Shown here: piece by piece, positions 8,432 to 17,752 of the stretch
Numbering within the stretch: the first letter of the stretch is position 1
Layout: every line of letters begins with the position of its first letter
Assembly: GCA_029233965.1 (NCBI GenBank)
Contig: JARGOP010000016.1
Coordinates: 1-64,000, forward strand
Length of the DNA: 64,000 nucleotides
Direction: 5' to 3'
DNA from: Verrucomicrobiales bacterium
GTDB lineage: Bacteria; Verrucomicrobiota; Verrucomicrobiia; Verrucomicrobiales; DEV007
The notes under the pieces: model-generated
Told to the model about the DNA's origin: nothing
Database searches by the model: none
The model's input: the letters and a program-made list of their open reading frames with translations, nothing else
Position numbers and translations under genes: made by a program

Positions 8432-11110
8432 TCATTCTCCGACCGGCACGAGAACAAACCGGAAACCGTAGGAGCCGCCCCGGGATCCTGTCGGCACCGG
8501 ATTTCGATAGGAGGTCCGGAGCACATTTTGATCATGAGAGTCCCAGCCGCCTCCCCGAACCACCCCGAGCGCCGAACCGCCGCCATGGTAGGAATCACTG
8601 ACCCATTCCCAGACGTTGCCGCCAAGGTCAGCCAGCCCGTTGGGCCCGGGAACAAAACTCCCCACAGGAGCCGTTGTTGAAAATCCATCGTTGTAGCCTT
8701 CGATCACATATTGACCGAAGGTCGAACTCGAAGCCAGATCGGCGTAGTTCCCGGACTGAGCCGGCGGAGGCCACTCGCTGCCCCAAGGAAAGGCATCGCC
8801 CCCATTGCGCCCCCGCTCCTCCGGTGTCGCCCCGGCGGCGGGTTCCTCGCCGACCATCAGGCTCCACTCAAGATCGGTGGGAAGGCGGTAGTAAAGATTG
8901 CTCTGAATGAGACCGGCCTGCTGCTCCCTCAAGGTCAGCCAGTTGCAGAAAGCGACGGCTTCCGAAGCCGTCACGGAAGTGACCGGATGATTCAAGGCCT
9001 GGGGAAATCCTGAGGACGGCATTGGCACGATTCCGGAGTCTGTCACAAACTCGCGAAAGTCACTCACCCGGGTTTCAAATTGCGCCACCATCAGGGAGCC
9101 GACCGGCACGAGAGGCATGCCGAGGCTGTTCGTCCACGATTCCCCGAAAATGACCGATGCATTGCGATTCAAGGTTTCAACAACAGGGATGGCTTCCGGC
9201 CCCGTAATCTCGCCCGTGTTGATCTTGTTGGCATGGCCGGGCAACTCAAAGAGCACTTCAAAAGGTCCCAGTCTGACATCAGTGACCGTGACCGGCGTCG
9301 GGTCCTCGTATCGCTGCCCGTTCACGGTGACCGTCGCGCCCGGCGGCTCAGAGTTGATGAGGAGCGAACCAAAGCGGTTGTCAGTCCGACAGCGAAACAT
9401 CTCACCGCCGTCTTCCGGGAGGATATCGACAGGCCGATAGTATTCATTTCGCCCGAGGTAGCCGGAAGCGCGGTCCTGCGCGGTCATCCAGTCACAAAAT
9501 TTCCACATCGCCTCGCGATCGAGCAGGATCGCCACCCCCTGCTTCCCGGTCCTTGGAATCTGCAGATTCGCCGCTTCGGTGAAGGTGTCGAAAAGCTGCG
9601 TCGAAACGAGTGACGACATGACATGGCCTCCATCGGCGAGCGGTTCAAAACTGACTCCGACGGAATTGACCCAGGAATTCCCCGCGACCGGTCCATAGTC
9701 GGGAAGCAGCGGCACTTCGATCAATTGAAAATCTTCGGTGACATTCACGACCTGACGAGTGTCCCGGTAGCGGGGATGTTTCAGGACCAGTTCCACCGGT
9801 CCAACCGGGAACTCCAGCGGCGAAGTCTCCGTTCGCGCGACTTCTTCGCCGTCAATCCAAACCGTCGCCCCGTTCGGCTCGCTCATGATTTTGATCTGCC
9901 CCGTCACGATACTGGCAACGAGCAGTGGCTTGTCCTCTTCCTTCGGTTCATCTCCCGGAGTGTCGACCGGACTGTCATCTTCAGGAGTCTCACTGGCGGC
10001 ATCCCCCCCCTCCGAGATCTTTTCGCCGCTGTCTCCGGGATCATGGATCACCACCTCTCCAACGCCGTCGCCTGAAACTACGGACGGATCCGTTCCTTCC
10101 CCGTTTTTGTCAGGCTCGAGGCTGGAAGTCTCGTCGTCGGGAGGGCCCGGAACCGGGTCGGTGGTCTCTTGGACTTTGTCGGGAGCAGCCACTTCTTTCC
10201 CGCCTCCGTTTGTGACGAGGAGATTGGAATTTTGATCCACAAATGACCGGGTGTCTTTCCAAACCCAATAACCTCCGTATCCTGCGGCAGCGAAAAAGGC
10301 GAGAACGAGAAAGGTCACCAGCGCACCGATGCCACTTCGTCGCTTTTTCCCGCCTCCCGGAAGATTCGAAGTGATCACTCCCCGCAGGGCGAGCGCGAAA
10401 GAATGAGCCGAATCATAGCGCTTTCCCGGATCCGGCGAACCCGCCCGGCAGATGACCCCGTTCAGGGCCCGCCATTCATCGCGGTTCACCGTGGGAGGAA
10501 TCTCGAGATTGGTCGGAAGCTCGGGAAAATCCATGCGGTCTTTTCCCGTGTGCATTTCGTACAGCACCATCGCAAGCGAGTAGAGATCGGCCGAACTTGT
10601 GCCCGGTCCTTCCGGCGGGACGTAGCCCTCCGTTCCCACATAAGTCCTTTGACCACTTGCCGCAACGAGCCCGACATCGGCGAGCTTCGGCTCTCCCTTC
10701 ACAAAAATGATATTCGAGGGCTTCACGTCGCGGTGCGTGAGTCCGGCGAGATGGAGATGCCCGAGAGCGCCCGCGAGGGACATGCCGATATTCACACAGT
10801 CACTGACTTCACGACTGGAATTGCGGCGGAGTTCCGAGGTGAGCGTTTTCGCTCGATACGTTTCCGGATCGATCTCTTCAGAGCCACCCAACTCATCATC
10901 GGCGAGCTCCATGACATAATAATAAAATCCGGCCTCATCATCACGACCGACGTGCAGCACATCGACGAGTCCGGGATGATCCTGGGAAACCTGCTCGTAG
11001 CGCTGAATTCCCTCGAACTCCCGTTCGAAAGTCTTCTCGTATTCGAAGTCCTCACGACGCACGACTTTGACAGCGCGGTACATTCCGGTCACGGAACGGG
11101 CAAGAAACAC
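8432..11110 (-). CDS. Serine/threonine protein kinase with TM segment, PEGA repeats and SUMF1-like domains
   Basis: 'THRDVKPSNIIFVKGEPKLADVGLV', TM 'GIGALVTFLVLAFFAAAGYGGYWVW', PEGA 'GQIKIMSEPNGATVWIDGEEV' and 'GSLLINSEPPGATVTVNGQRY', SUMF1-like 'GLADLGGNVWEWVSD...VRGGGWDS..GFRFV'. True N-terminus lies upstream (see findings). Confidence 0.88.
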   Translation of the reverse strand: MFLARSVTGMYRAVKVVRREDFEYEKTFEREFEGIQRYEQVSQDHPGLVDVLHVGRDDEAGFYYYVMELADDELGGSEEIDPETYRAKTLTSELRRNSSREVSDCVNIGMSLAGALGHLHLAGLTHRDVKPSNIIFVKGEPKLADVGLVAASGQRTYVGTEGYVPPEGPGTSSADLYSLAMVLYEMHTGKDRMDFPELPTNLEIPPTVNRDEWRALNGVICRAGSPDPGKRYDSAHSFALALRGVITSNLPGGGKKRRSGIGALVTFLVLAFFAAAGYGGYWVWKDTRSFVDQNSNLLVTNGGGKEVAAPDKVQETTDPVPGPPDDETSSLEPDKNGEGTDPSVVSGDGVGEVVIHDPGDSGEKISEGGDAASETPEDDSPVDTPGDEPKEEDKPLLVASIVTGQIKIMSEPNGATVWIDGEEVARTETSPLEFPVGPVELVLKHPRYRDTRQVVNVTEDFQLIEVPLLPDYGPVAGNSWVNSVGVSFEPLADGGHVMSSLVSTQLFDTFTEAANLQIPRTGKQGVAILLDREAMWKFCDWMTAQDRASGYLGRNEYYRPVDILPEDGGEMFRCRTDNRFGSLLINSEPPGATVTVNGQRYEDPTPVTVTDVRLGPFEVLFELPGHANKINTGEITGPEAIPVVETLNRNASVIFGESWTNSLGMPLVPVGSLMVAQFETRVSDFREFVTDSGIVPMPSSGFPQALNHPVTSVTASEAVAFCNWLTLREQQAGLIQSNLYYRLPTDLEWSLMVGEEPAAGATPEERGRNGGDAFPWGSEWPPPAQSGNYADLASSSTFGQYVIEGYNDGFSTTAPVGSFVPGPNGLADLGGNVWEWVSDSYHGGGSALGVVRGGGWDSHDQNVLRTSYRNPVPTGSRGGSYGFRFVLVPVGE

Positions 11111-11240
11111 CTCACCGTAGGCTCCGCCACCAATGCGACCGAGGATTTCAAAATTGGGGATTGAGGGTTTGTCTGAGGAGTCCTGGATGCGGAAAATCTA
11201 CCCGATTCCGCCACGTATTCCAGTCTCTTCCGCTTCCCCT

Positions 11241-12764
11241 TCAGGATTGCCCCATCGCAGGGATCCCGGCCGAACCGTCCCGGGTCAGGATCAAATCGCC
11301 TTCCCCCTGCTCCGGAAGTTCCGCGTGCAGAATGATCTCGAAAACCGTGTCTGCCGGAATCTCCCTGCCCGCCCATCCCGAGGCCTGAAGCGCTTCACCT
11401 GACTCATCGATCTCACGGACGCGGTGTCCAAATCCCCAACCTCCATAGGTGAAACGGGTCTCCACTTCGTTCGGGCAGGCGTCGGAATACATTCCCAAAT
11501 GGCGCGCTCCATAGAAAAGCTCGTGGCTTCCGTTGAATCCAACGGACCCCGGAGTCTCAGAGTTCGAGAGACAGAACCCATCCGTGGATGTGTAGACGAC
11601 TTCCCCGGTGTCAAGTCGACGGATCGAAATCCAATCAGCCCAGTCAGGGATCATTTCGAGAGCCCGGGCACGCTGGTTCACTCCGCGATAGATATCCTGT
11701 CCCCAGAGAGTGACATCATTCGAACGAAAGAGCACCAGCTTTCCATCCTCCGGCTCGTCAATCGCATCCCCCCGATGACGGCTCTGAGGAACGGCCCGTT
11801 CATGGTGACCGTTCAACCCGCGAGATTCAGCCTTCGCTGACGCAAATTCAGAGGAGGGAACCAAATCTTCATTCGGCCGCAACGCGACCGGCGATTCGTA
11901 CTCATCCTCTTCAAGCAGGTCGAGGAGATCTTCGATGCCACTGGAGAGACTCAACCCACTGCCCCTCTCGAGCGAATCTGTGACAGCACCGTCCACCAGA
12001 AGAATATCGCAGATTGACTGAAAACACTTTTCCCCACCGGCAGAGAGGGTGTCTCGAATTTGACGATCCGCCTCATCGGTCAACACCTGCCAGTCAGACG
12101 GGGACTCACTCAACATTCTCTGGACATCGAGCAGCTTCCCGCGAATCCGGTCGCGTTCAGCCCTGATGCTGTCGGCATTGATGCAGTAGGAATCCTCGAG
12201 CGCACTGAGTTCCTGACTGACCGGACGCATCCGGTCGCGGGCCCCCTCAAGTCGCGAGAGTTGGGATTCCGCCATTTCCAAACAAGCCTTGATCGCCTCC
12301 GGTCGCCCCGGAGCCTCAGCGGCAATGGCCGTCAATCTCGACTTCACAAGAGCGAGCCTTGAATAATCCGTCCCGATGCGCTGACGAATCTCCCGTGCCT
12401 CCTCAGCAAGAAAGGAAAGCCCCAACTTTATCCGAACCGGCCGGGGAGTATCGGAATGCTGAAGCTCTGACCTCAATTCGGCCTGCCTCACGAGCCGCTC
12501 CTGTTCCTGTCGTTCGAAAAGGACCAGTTTTTCATGCCGCCAACGAAGTTCTTCACTCTCCGCAGGGACGGTTTCGACCTCCGCAAGATTCGCCCGCTTC
12601 ACCGAGAAGCGCCCGATAAGAAAGGTGACAAAAGCAACGAGACCGACCGCGATCCACCCCCCGGCGGGAGTGGACTCGATCCAGATACGAAGCGTCTCCC
12701 CGATTTCCGGATTCAGGGCCGGAATCTGATCAAGAAGCGCAATCACTATGGCAGTAGGATGCAT
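11241..12764 (-). CDS. Hypothetical membrane-anchored coiled-coil protein
   Basis: N-terminal TM 'WIAVGLVAFVTFLIGRF', long charged/coiled-coil middle, C-terminal globular region 'FTYGGWGFGHRVREI'. Confidence 0.6.
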   Translation of the reverse strand: MHPTAIVIALLDQIPALNPEIGETLRIWIESTPAGGWIAVGLVAFVTFLIGRFSVKRANLAEVETVPAESEELRWRHEKLVLFERQEQERLVRQAELRSELQHSDTPRPVRIKLGLSFLAEEAREIRQRIGTDYSRLALVKSRLTAIAAEAPGRPEAIKACLEMAESQLSRLEGARDRMRPVSQELSALEDSYCINADSIRAERDRIRGKLLDVQRMLSESPSDWQVLTDEADRQIRDTLSAGGEKCFQSICDILLVDGAVTDSLERGSGLSLSSGIEDLLDLLEEDEYESPVALRPNEDLVPSSEFASAKAESRGLNGHHERAVPQSRHRGDAIDEPEDGKLVLFRSNDVTLWGQDIYRGVNQRARALEMIPDWADWISIRRLDTGEVVYTSTDGFCLSNSETPGSVGFNGSHELFYGARHLGMYSDACPNEVETRFTYGGWGFGHRVREIDESGEALQASGWAGREIPADTVFEIILHAELPEQGEGDLILTRDGSAGIPAMGQS

Positions 12765-12846
12765 GAAGAGGGACCGGAAAAAATTCCAGTAGCTCTACCA
12801 TTAATGAGAATTCATCCTCCGCCAAGCCAATAATTTACAGAGAGAC

Positions 12847-14166
12847 TCAACGCGACGGCACTTCGCCGCGGAGGAGCCGGCCACCTTCGCCGGTGAGCCA
12901 GAGATAATGATCCGGAGGCAACCCTTCGTAGGTTCCGAATCGGGAGGCCCCAACGGGAGGATCATTGGTGCATTTAAAGATCGCGGTGCCCTCGTCAATC
13001 TCATCAAACATCGCGACGTAGGCCGTTTTGTTGCCCGCTGCGGCCGTCGCCTGAAACTGGCGCCAGAGAAACCTTCCCCCCTGCCGCGGAATACCGGAGT
13101 CGGACTCCCCTTTCAAATTGTTCCAACTGAAGCCGGGAAAGAGAACCGGCAGCATCCTGATCTGATGTTTGTCGGCCCATTCCCGATCGGCTCGTTGCTG
13201 ATCGGTCATCCTTTCTTTTTCCTCCTCTTTCTCCCGGTATCGGCCCACCGCCCACGGACTGAGGACATCGGCGAGTTGGAGCACTTCGTGGAGATTCGGA
13301 TCCGGCGTCGCGTCGCGAATCTGCTCCCTCCAATAATAGGGAACCCCTAACATGATACTCATGCCGCCCCACTCCGGATTGTATTTGAGAAGACGAATGA
13401 ACCACTCAACCTTCTCGAGACCATACTCACGCTCGTCGTTGAACCCTACCCCCCAGATTGCGACAAGAGGCTTTCCGTTTACCTGCAGATAGGCCCTGTC
13501 GTTCGGATCCTTGCCCAGATCCATGCCCCGCCGCAGGCGTTTCCAGTCCTCGGCAAGACGAGCGAAATCGTCATCTTTCAATCCGGACAAATCGTACATG
13601 AGAACCCACGCCCGCCCGTGTTTCCGCGCGGCGTCGCGGCACAGGAGAAGCTTTTTGTTCTCGTATTTGAGGCGGCGGTAATCCCGCTGCTCGCGGGCTC
13701 CATGGGTCGCGAAACGCTGCACAAACGCCCCGTCGATCCCGTATTCCGCCATCCACGAAAAGTGGCGATCCACGGTCTTCGGATGGAGCGAGCTGAACAC
13801 TTCAGCGACCCTCCCGTCCGCGTGTCGGAAGGCGGTGGGGAATTTTTCATCGTCGTCGAAGCCACTGAGGTCAGGCCAAAGATCGATGGAGCAGTCTCCG
13901 GGCTCGAATTTTCCACCGAGCCCATAGTGATGAAAGCCCAAACCGGTGCCGTCCCCTTCCGCACGGAACCAGCCCTGGTAGCCCGTCACAACCCGCCCCT
14001 CGAGTCCCTCCGGTTTTTCCCTTGTGTCTCCTGCAGATTGTTCCGCAGGAGAGAGAACGCGGTATGCTTCGTCACGGGAAACCGGCGGCTCTTTTCCAAA
14101 AGCGGCCATCGTGAGACAGGCGGAAATGAAAAGAAGGAAGATGTTTTTCATGGATCGATCACTCAA
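12847..14166 (-). CDS. Secreted glycoside hydrolase-like protein (GH71/GH99-like)
   Basis: Signal peptide; '[26 protein letters not shown]', '[18 protein letters not shown]', '[19 protein letters not shown]'. Confidence 0.7.
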   Translation of the reverse strand: MSDRSMKNIFLLFISACLTMAAFGKEPPVSRDEAYRVLSPAEQSAGDTREKPEGLEGRVVTGYQGWFRAEGDGTGLGFHHYGLGGKFEPGDCSIDLWPDLSGFDDDEKFPTAFRHADGRVAEVFSSLHPKTVDRHFSWMAEYGIDGAFVQRFATHGAREQRDYRRLKYENKKLLLCRDAARKHGRAWVLMYDLSGLKDDDFARLAEDWKRLRRGMDLGKDPNDRAYLQVNGKPLVAIWGVGFNDEREYGLEKVEWFIRLLKYNPEWGGMSIMLGVPYYWREQIRDATPDPNLHEVLQLADVLSPWAVGRYREKEEEKERMTDQQRADREWADKHQIRMLPVLFPGFSWNNLKGESDSGIPRQGGRFLWRQFQATAAAGNKTAYVAMFDEIDEGTAIFKCTNDPPVGASRFGTYEGLPPDHYLWLTGEGGRLLRGEVPSR

Positions 14167-17100
14167 CGGTTCGCGGCGGCTTCCTCCTGCTTTTCCGCGA
14201 GAAGCACCCGGAACTCTTCGAGACGGTCGGGAAACCCTGACTTAACGGCGAGATTGTTTTTCTCCTCCGGGTCGTTCCCTAAGTGATAGAGCTCTTCTCC
14301 ATCAGGCCACAGCGCGTAACGCCAGCTCTGATTGCGAAGAGCGTAGCCGAGTTTCACGCCGCGAGTCACGACGCTGTAGGCATACTTCTTTTTCCCGGGG
14401 CGCTCGGGATGTCCCAACAGAGGCCGAAGCGAGCTGCCCTGCAAGTGATGTGGCGGAGTCAGCCCCGTAAGATCAGCGAGGGTCGGATAAATGTCGATCA
14501 ACTCCACCATCGCTTCGGATTCGGTTCCGCCCTCGGTCACTCCCGGAGCACGAACGAGAAAAGGAACCTTTGCCCCGATATCGAAGAGCGTCACTTTCCC
14601 CCAGAGAAAATGATCTCCAAGGTGGTAACCGTGGTCTGAGGTGAAAACAATGATCGTGTCGTCCCAGTGTCCGCTCTCTTTCAGAGCATCGAAAACAAGC
14701 TTCAACCGGGCATCGAGGAAGGACACGCAGGCATGATAGGCCTGCATGTACTCACGACGAAGGGCGTCATTTTCGACACCCAACTCAAAACCAAATTCAC
14801 GATATCTTCCGGATACGGCCATTTTCGGGAGCGTCTCCCAGAGGTTGGGCCGGTCTGGATCGTATTCGATTTCATCAAGCGGGTAGAGATCAAAATATTT
14901 GTCAGGCGCGAGAAACGGCACGTGGGGTTTTTGAATACCGCAGGCAATGAAAAAGGGCTTGTCACCGGAGACATCGTCTTTCAACCACCTCGAAACAGTC
15001 CGCGCATTTTTTCCGTCCTTGTGTTGTCCGTCAGTCAGGCCACTCCGCCCGTAGCCCGGAGGCGTCTGCGCATCGAGCTTCGACTTCGCTCCTTTTTCGA
15101 TCTCTTTCCACAATTTCCGATTGGGCCCCTCTTCGATTGAACCATGCTCCGCTTCGAATTTCTCACGGGCCGCCGTCACCACAGGCAACTCATCATTTTC
15201 AAAACGGAGAAACTCATCCCAGGCAACCTCCCCGTGTTCATGACGAGGTGAATGAAAGATCTTCCCAACGCTTCCGGTCCAGTATCCATTTTCCTTGAAA
15301 AACTGCGGCATCGAGACCGTGCCGGGGCGGGTTTCCCGAATGTCGGCCTTGTTGTCAAGGACGCCAGTGGACTCAGGATAGAGCCCATTCAGAAAAGAGG
15401 CTCGCGACGGCCCGCAAACCGGATACTGACAAAACGCCCGTTTGAAGGTCATCGCCTCCTCCGCAAATCCTGCCAGTGTCGGGGTCTGAATCTGAGCATA
15501 GCCTGAAGTCGAAACGTGTGTGTTGAGATCGTCACACACGATGAGAAGAACGTTCTTCTTATTCCCGCCTCCCTGTTTCCGAACTTCCTTTGCCGCCTCC
15601 GGCTTCGCGGAACGAAGAAAAAGACGGACGTCGTCGACAAAAAAACGACCACTGAACTCTTTTCCGGGAAAAAAGCGGAGCGTGACCTCTTCGAAACCAT
15701 CGCTCTTGAAGCGACTTGAAAACTCAAGCCACTCCCCGGTGCGACTTGCCTTCATCACGATCTGAGCACTCTCATCAAAGCGGTCAAGGGTGTCGAAAAC
15801 GACCAGCCCCGAGGAGCCCGGCTCGAAGAAAATTTTGAAGGACGCCTCGTATTCTTCTCCGGCTTTGATCGGAATGACCTGCCTCACAACATTGGACTGC
15901 TCGACTCTGCTGCGAAATTCCAAAGAATTTTTTCCTTCCGCTTTGTGCTCCTGACTCACTGCGTAGACATCACTCCCAAATCGCCAGCCCGATTTCCGCG
16001 GATCCTCCTCAAAGGATCCCCCTTTCACCAGATTCCCTCCGGACACGCCACTTTCGCTGGAAGCCCCTTTTCCGCGAGTCACCGGCGGGACGTAGCCGGA
16101 GGTCGAGGTGGTATTTCCGGCACCTTTCTCCCATCGAAACGTTTCCCCCTCGGCAACGAGATCTTTGTTGCTGTTGAGCTTCTCTTCGTGATCCGCAAAG
16201 GTCTCCGGGGCGAGCTTTCGCATCGCGTCTATTTGCGCCGCATACTCAGGTCGGCCCGCGAGATTTGTCCATTCCTCGGGATCTTTCTGCAGGTCATACA
16301 ATTCCTCCCCGTCTTCACCGTAACGGATGTAGCGCCAGTCGCGGTTGATGATCGCAAACTCGCCCGGCTCCGTATAGGGCAGGTAAACATTCCGGTCTTC
16401 TGCCGCCGCCGGATCCGCGAGCGTCGCGACCAGTGACTCCCCTTCCAGAGCTTGCGCCGGCCCGGGGAGGTCACACATCTCAACAAAGGTGGGATACATG
16501 TCGATGAGGCTGACCGTCACATCGGTCTTCGCCCCCTCGGCCACGCCGGGCCCCGCCCAGATGAAAGGCACATTCGAGGTGCGCTCCCAGAGGGTGTGTT
16601 TGCCCCAGTTCCCCTTCTGCCCGTGATGATACCCGTGATCACTCCAGAACACGACGATGGTGTTGTCGGCGTAGGGGCTGGCTTCGAGAGCGTCGAGGAC
16701 CCGCCCCATCATCGCATCCGCGTAACTGATACAGGCGAGATACCCATGGATGGCATCAGCGACGGAATCGAGCTCCTGCAATCCACGATGATGAAGATTC
16801 CTCCGGTTGACCATCTTCTTTCTGATCTTGTCAGGCAGATCATCGAGCTCGTCTTCATTGGATTCAGGCAGCGTGATCTTTTCCGGATCGTAAAGATCGA
16901 AGTATTTCTGCGGGCAGTAGTTCGGGTAATGCGGCGCGTAGATCCCGGTCGCGAGAAAGAACGGTTTGTCGTGCTGTTTCTGAAGCTGCTCGACAGCCCA
17001 GTTGATCCGGATCGTGTCGGCCATCTCCTCCTCTTTCCCGTCAGGGATCGCCCCCCACTCGAGAAAAAGTCCGCCCTTCAGCTGTTTTCCAACATTGTAA

Positions 17101-17630
17101 ATGCTTGCCGGAAAGGGATCCGGAAACGGCGTTTCCGAACTCCACGAATCGAGCGGCCAGCCGTTTTCTTTTTGCGCCCGGGTGCGAAGAAAAAATTCCG
17201 TCCAGCCGCGCTGGTCAATGGCTCCGGCAGGATGATGAAACAGCTTTCCCGCTCCCAGAGTGGCATAACCCGCTTTGTCGAAACTCATTTGCAACGCCTC
17301 AATCCCGGGAGAGCTGACAAAATAATTCGCGGTGTTGTAGCAACCGGTCGTCGAAGCAAACTGCCCGGAAAAGATCGCCGCCCTTGATGGAGCGCAAAAG
17401 ACACCTGCGGTGTGGGCATTGGTGAAATTGACGCCACGAGCCGCGAGCCGGTCGAGATTCGGAGTAATTGCCTGCGGGCGGACCACCGGTGCCGTCCCGT
17501 CGAGGCAACCGATCCAGTCATTCATGTCATCGACCGCGAGGAAGAGGACGTTGGGTTTCGAGGTCTCAGCACCTTGAGAAGGGATCAGCAGAAGAGCCGC
17601 GAGAAAAGGGATCAGAACAAGCGATTTCAT
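14163..17630 (-). CDS. Double sulfatase: sulfatase - linker/CBM-like domain - sulfatase
   Basis: Signal peptide; two full type-I sulfatase regions with CxPSR motifs '[12 protein letters not shown]' (Cys79) and '[12 protein letters not shown]' (Cys739); between them '[18 protein letters not shown]...[10 protein letters not shown]'. Confidence 0.92.
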   Translation of the reverse strand: MKSLVLIPFLAALLLIPSQGAETSKPNVLFLAVDDMNDWIGCLDGTAPVVRPQAITPNLDRLAARGVNFTNAHTAGVFCAPSRAAIFSGQFASTTGCYNTANYFVSSPGIEALQMSFDKAGYATLGAGKLFHHPAGAIDQRGWTEFFLRTRAQKENGWPLDSWSSETPFPDPFPASIYNVGKQLKGGLFLEWGAIPDGKEEEMADTIRINWAVEQLQKQHDKPFFLATGIYAPHYPNYCPQKYFDLYDPEKITLPESNEDELDDLPDKIRKKMVNRRNLHHRGLQELDSVADAIHGYLACISYADAMMGRVLDALEASPYADNTIVVFWSDHGYHHGQKGNWGKHTLWERTSNVPFIWAGPGVAEGAKTDVTVSLIDMYPTFVEMCDLPGPAQALEGESLVATLADPAAAEDRNVYLPYTEPGEFAIINRDWRYIRYGEDGEELYDLQKDPEEWTNLAGRPEYAAQIDAMRKLAPETFADHEEKLNSNKDLVAEGETFRWEKGAGNTTSTSGYVPPVTRGKGASSESGVSGGNLVKGGSFEEDPRKSGWRFGSDVYAVSQEHKAEGKNSLEFRSRVEQSNVVRQVIPIKAGEEYEASFKIFFEPGSSGLVVFDTLDRFDESAQIVMKASRTGEWLEFSSRFKSDGFEEVTLRFFPGKEFSGRFFVDDVRLFLRSAKPEAAKEVRKQGGGNKKNVLLIVCDDLNTHVSTSGYAQIQTPTLAGFAEEAMTFKRAFCQYPVCGPSRASFLNGLYPESTGVLDNKADIRETRPGTVSMPQFFKENGYWTGSVGKIFHSPRHEHGEVAWDEFLRFENDELPVVTAAREKFEAEHGSIEEGPNRKLWKEIEKGAKSKLDAQTPPGYGRSGLTDGQHKDGKNARTVSRWLKDDVSGDKPFFIACGIQKPHVPFLAPDKYFDLYPLDEIEYDPDRPNLWETLPKMAVSGRYREFGFELGVENDALRREYMQAYHACVSFLDARLKLVFDALKESGHWDDTIIVFTSDHGYHLGDHFLWGKVTLFDIGAKVPFLVRAPGVTEGGTESEAMVELIDIYPTLADLTGLTPPHHLQGSSLRPLLGHPERPGKKKYAYSVVTRGVKLGYALRNQSWRYALWPDGEELYHLGNDPEEKNNLAVKSGFPDRLEEFRVLLAEKQEEAAANR

Positions 17631-17752
17631 GGGAGTGGTTTACAGAGAGAGGGAAACAACAGGGTTAAGTCACTGAGTGAACCCTGTTCAATCCCTCAGG
17701 AGTATTAGTGACACTCCCGGAGAACTCCGAATTGCCCTTAATACGCTACTTT

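Noticed and set aside
8432-9200. SUMF1 domain as the sulfatase-maturing FGE
   Set aside because: No catalytic cysteines in the C-terminal region, and fused to a membrane kinase
16452-17387. 311-aa plus-strand ORF
   Set aside because: Antisense to the double sulfatase
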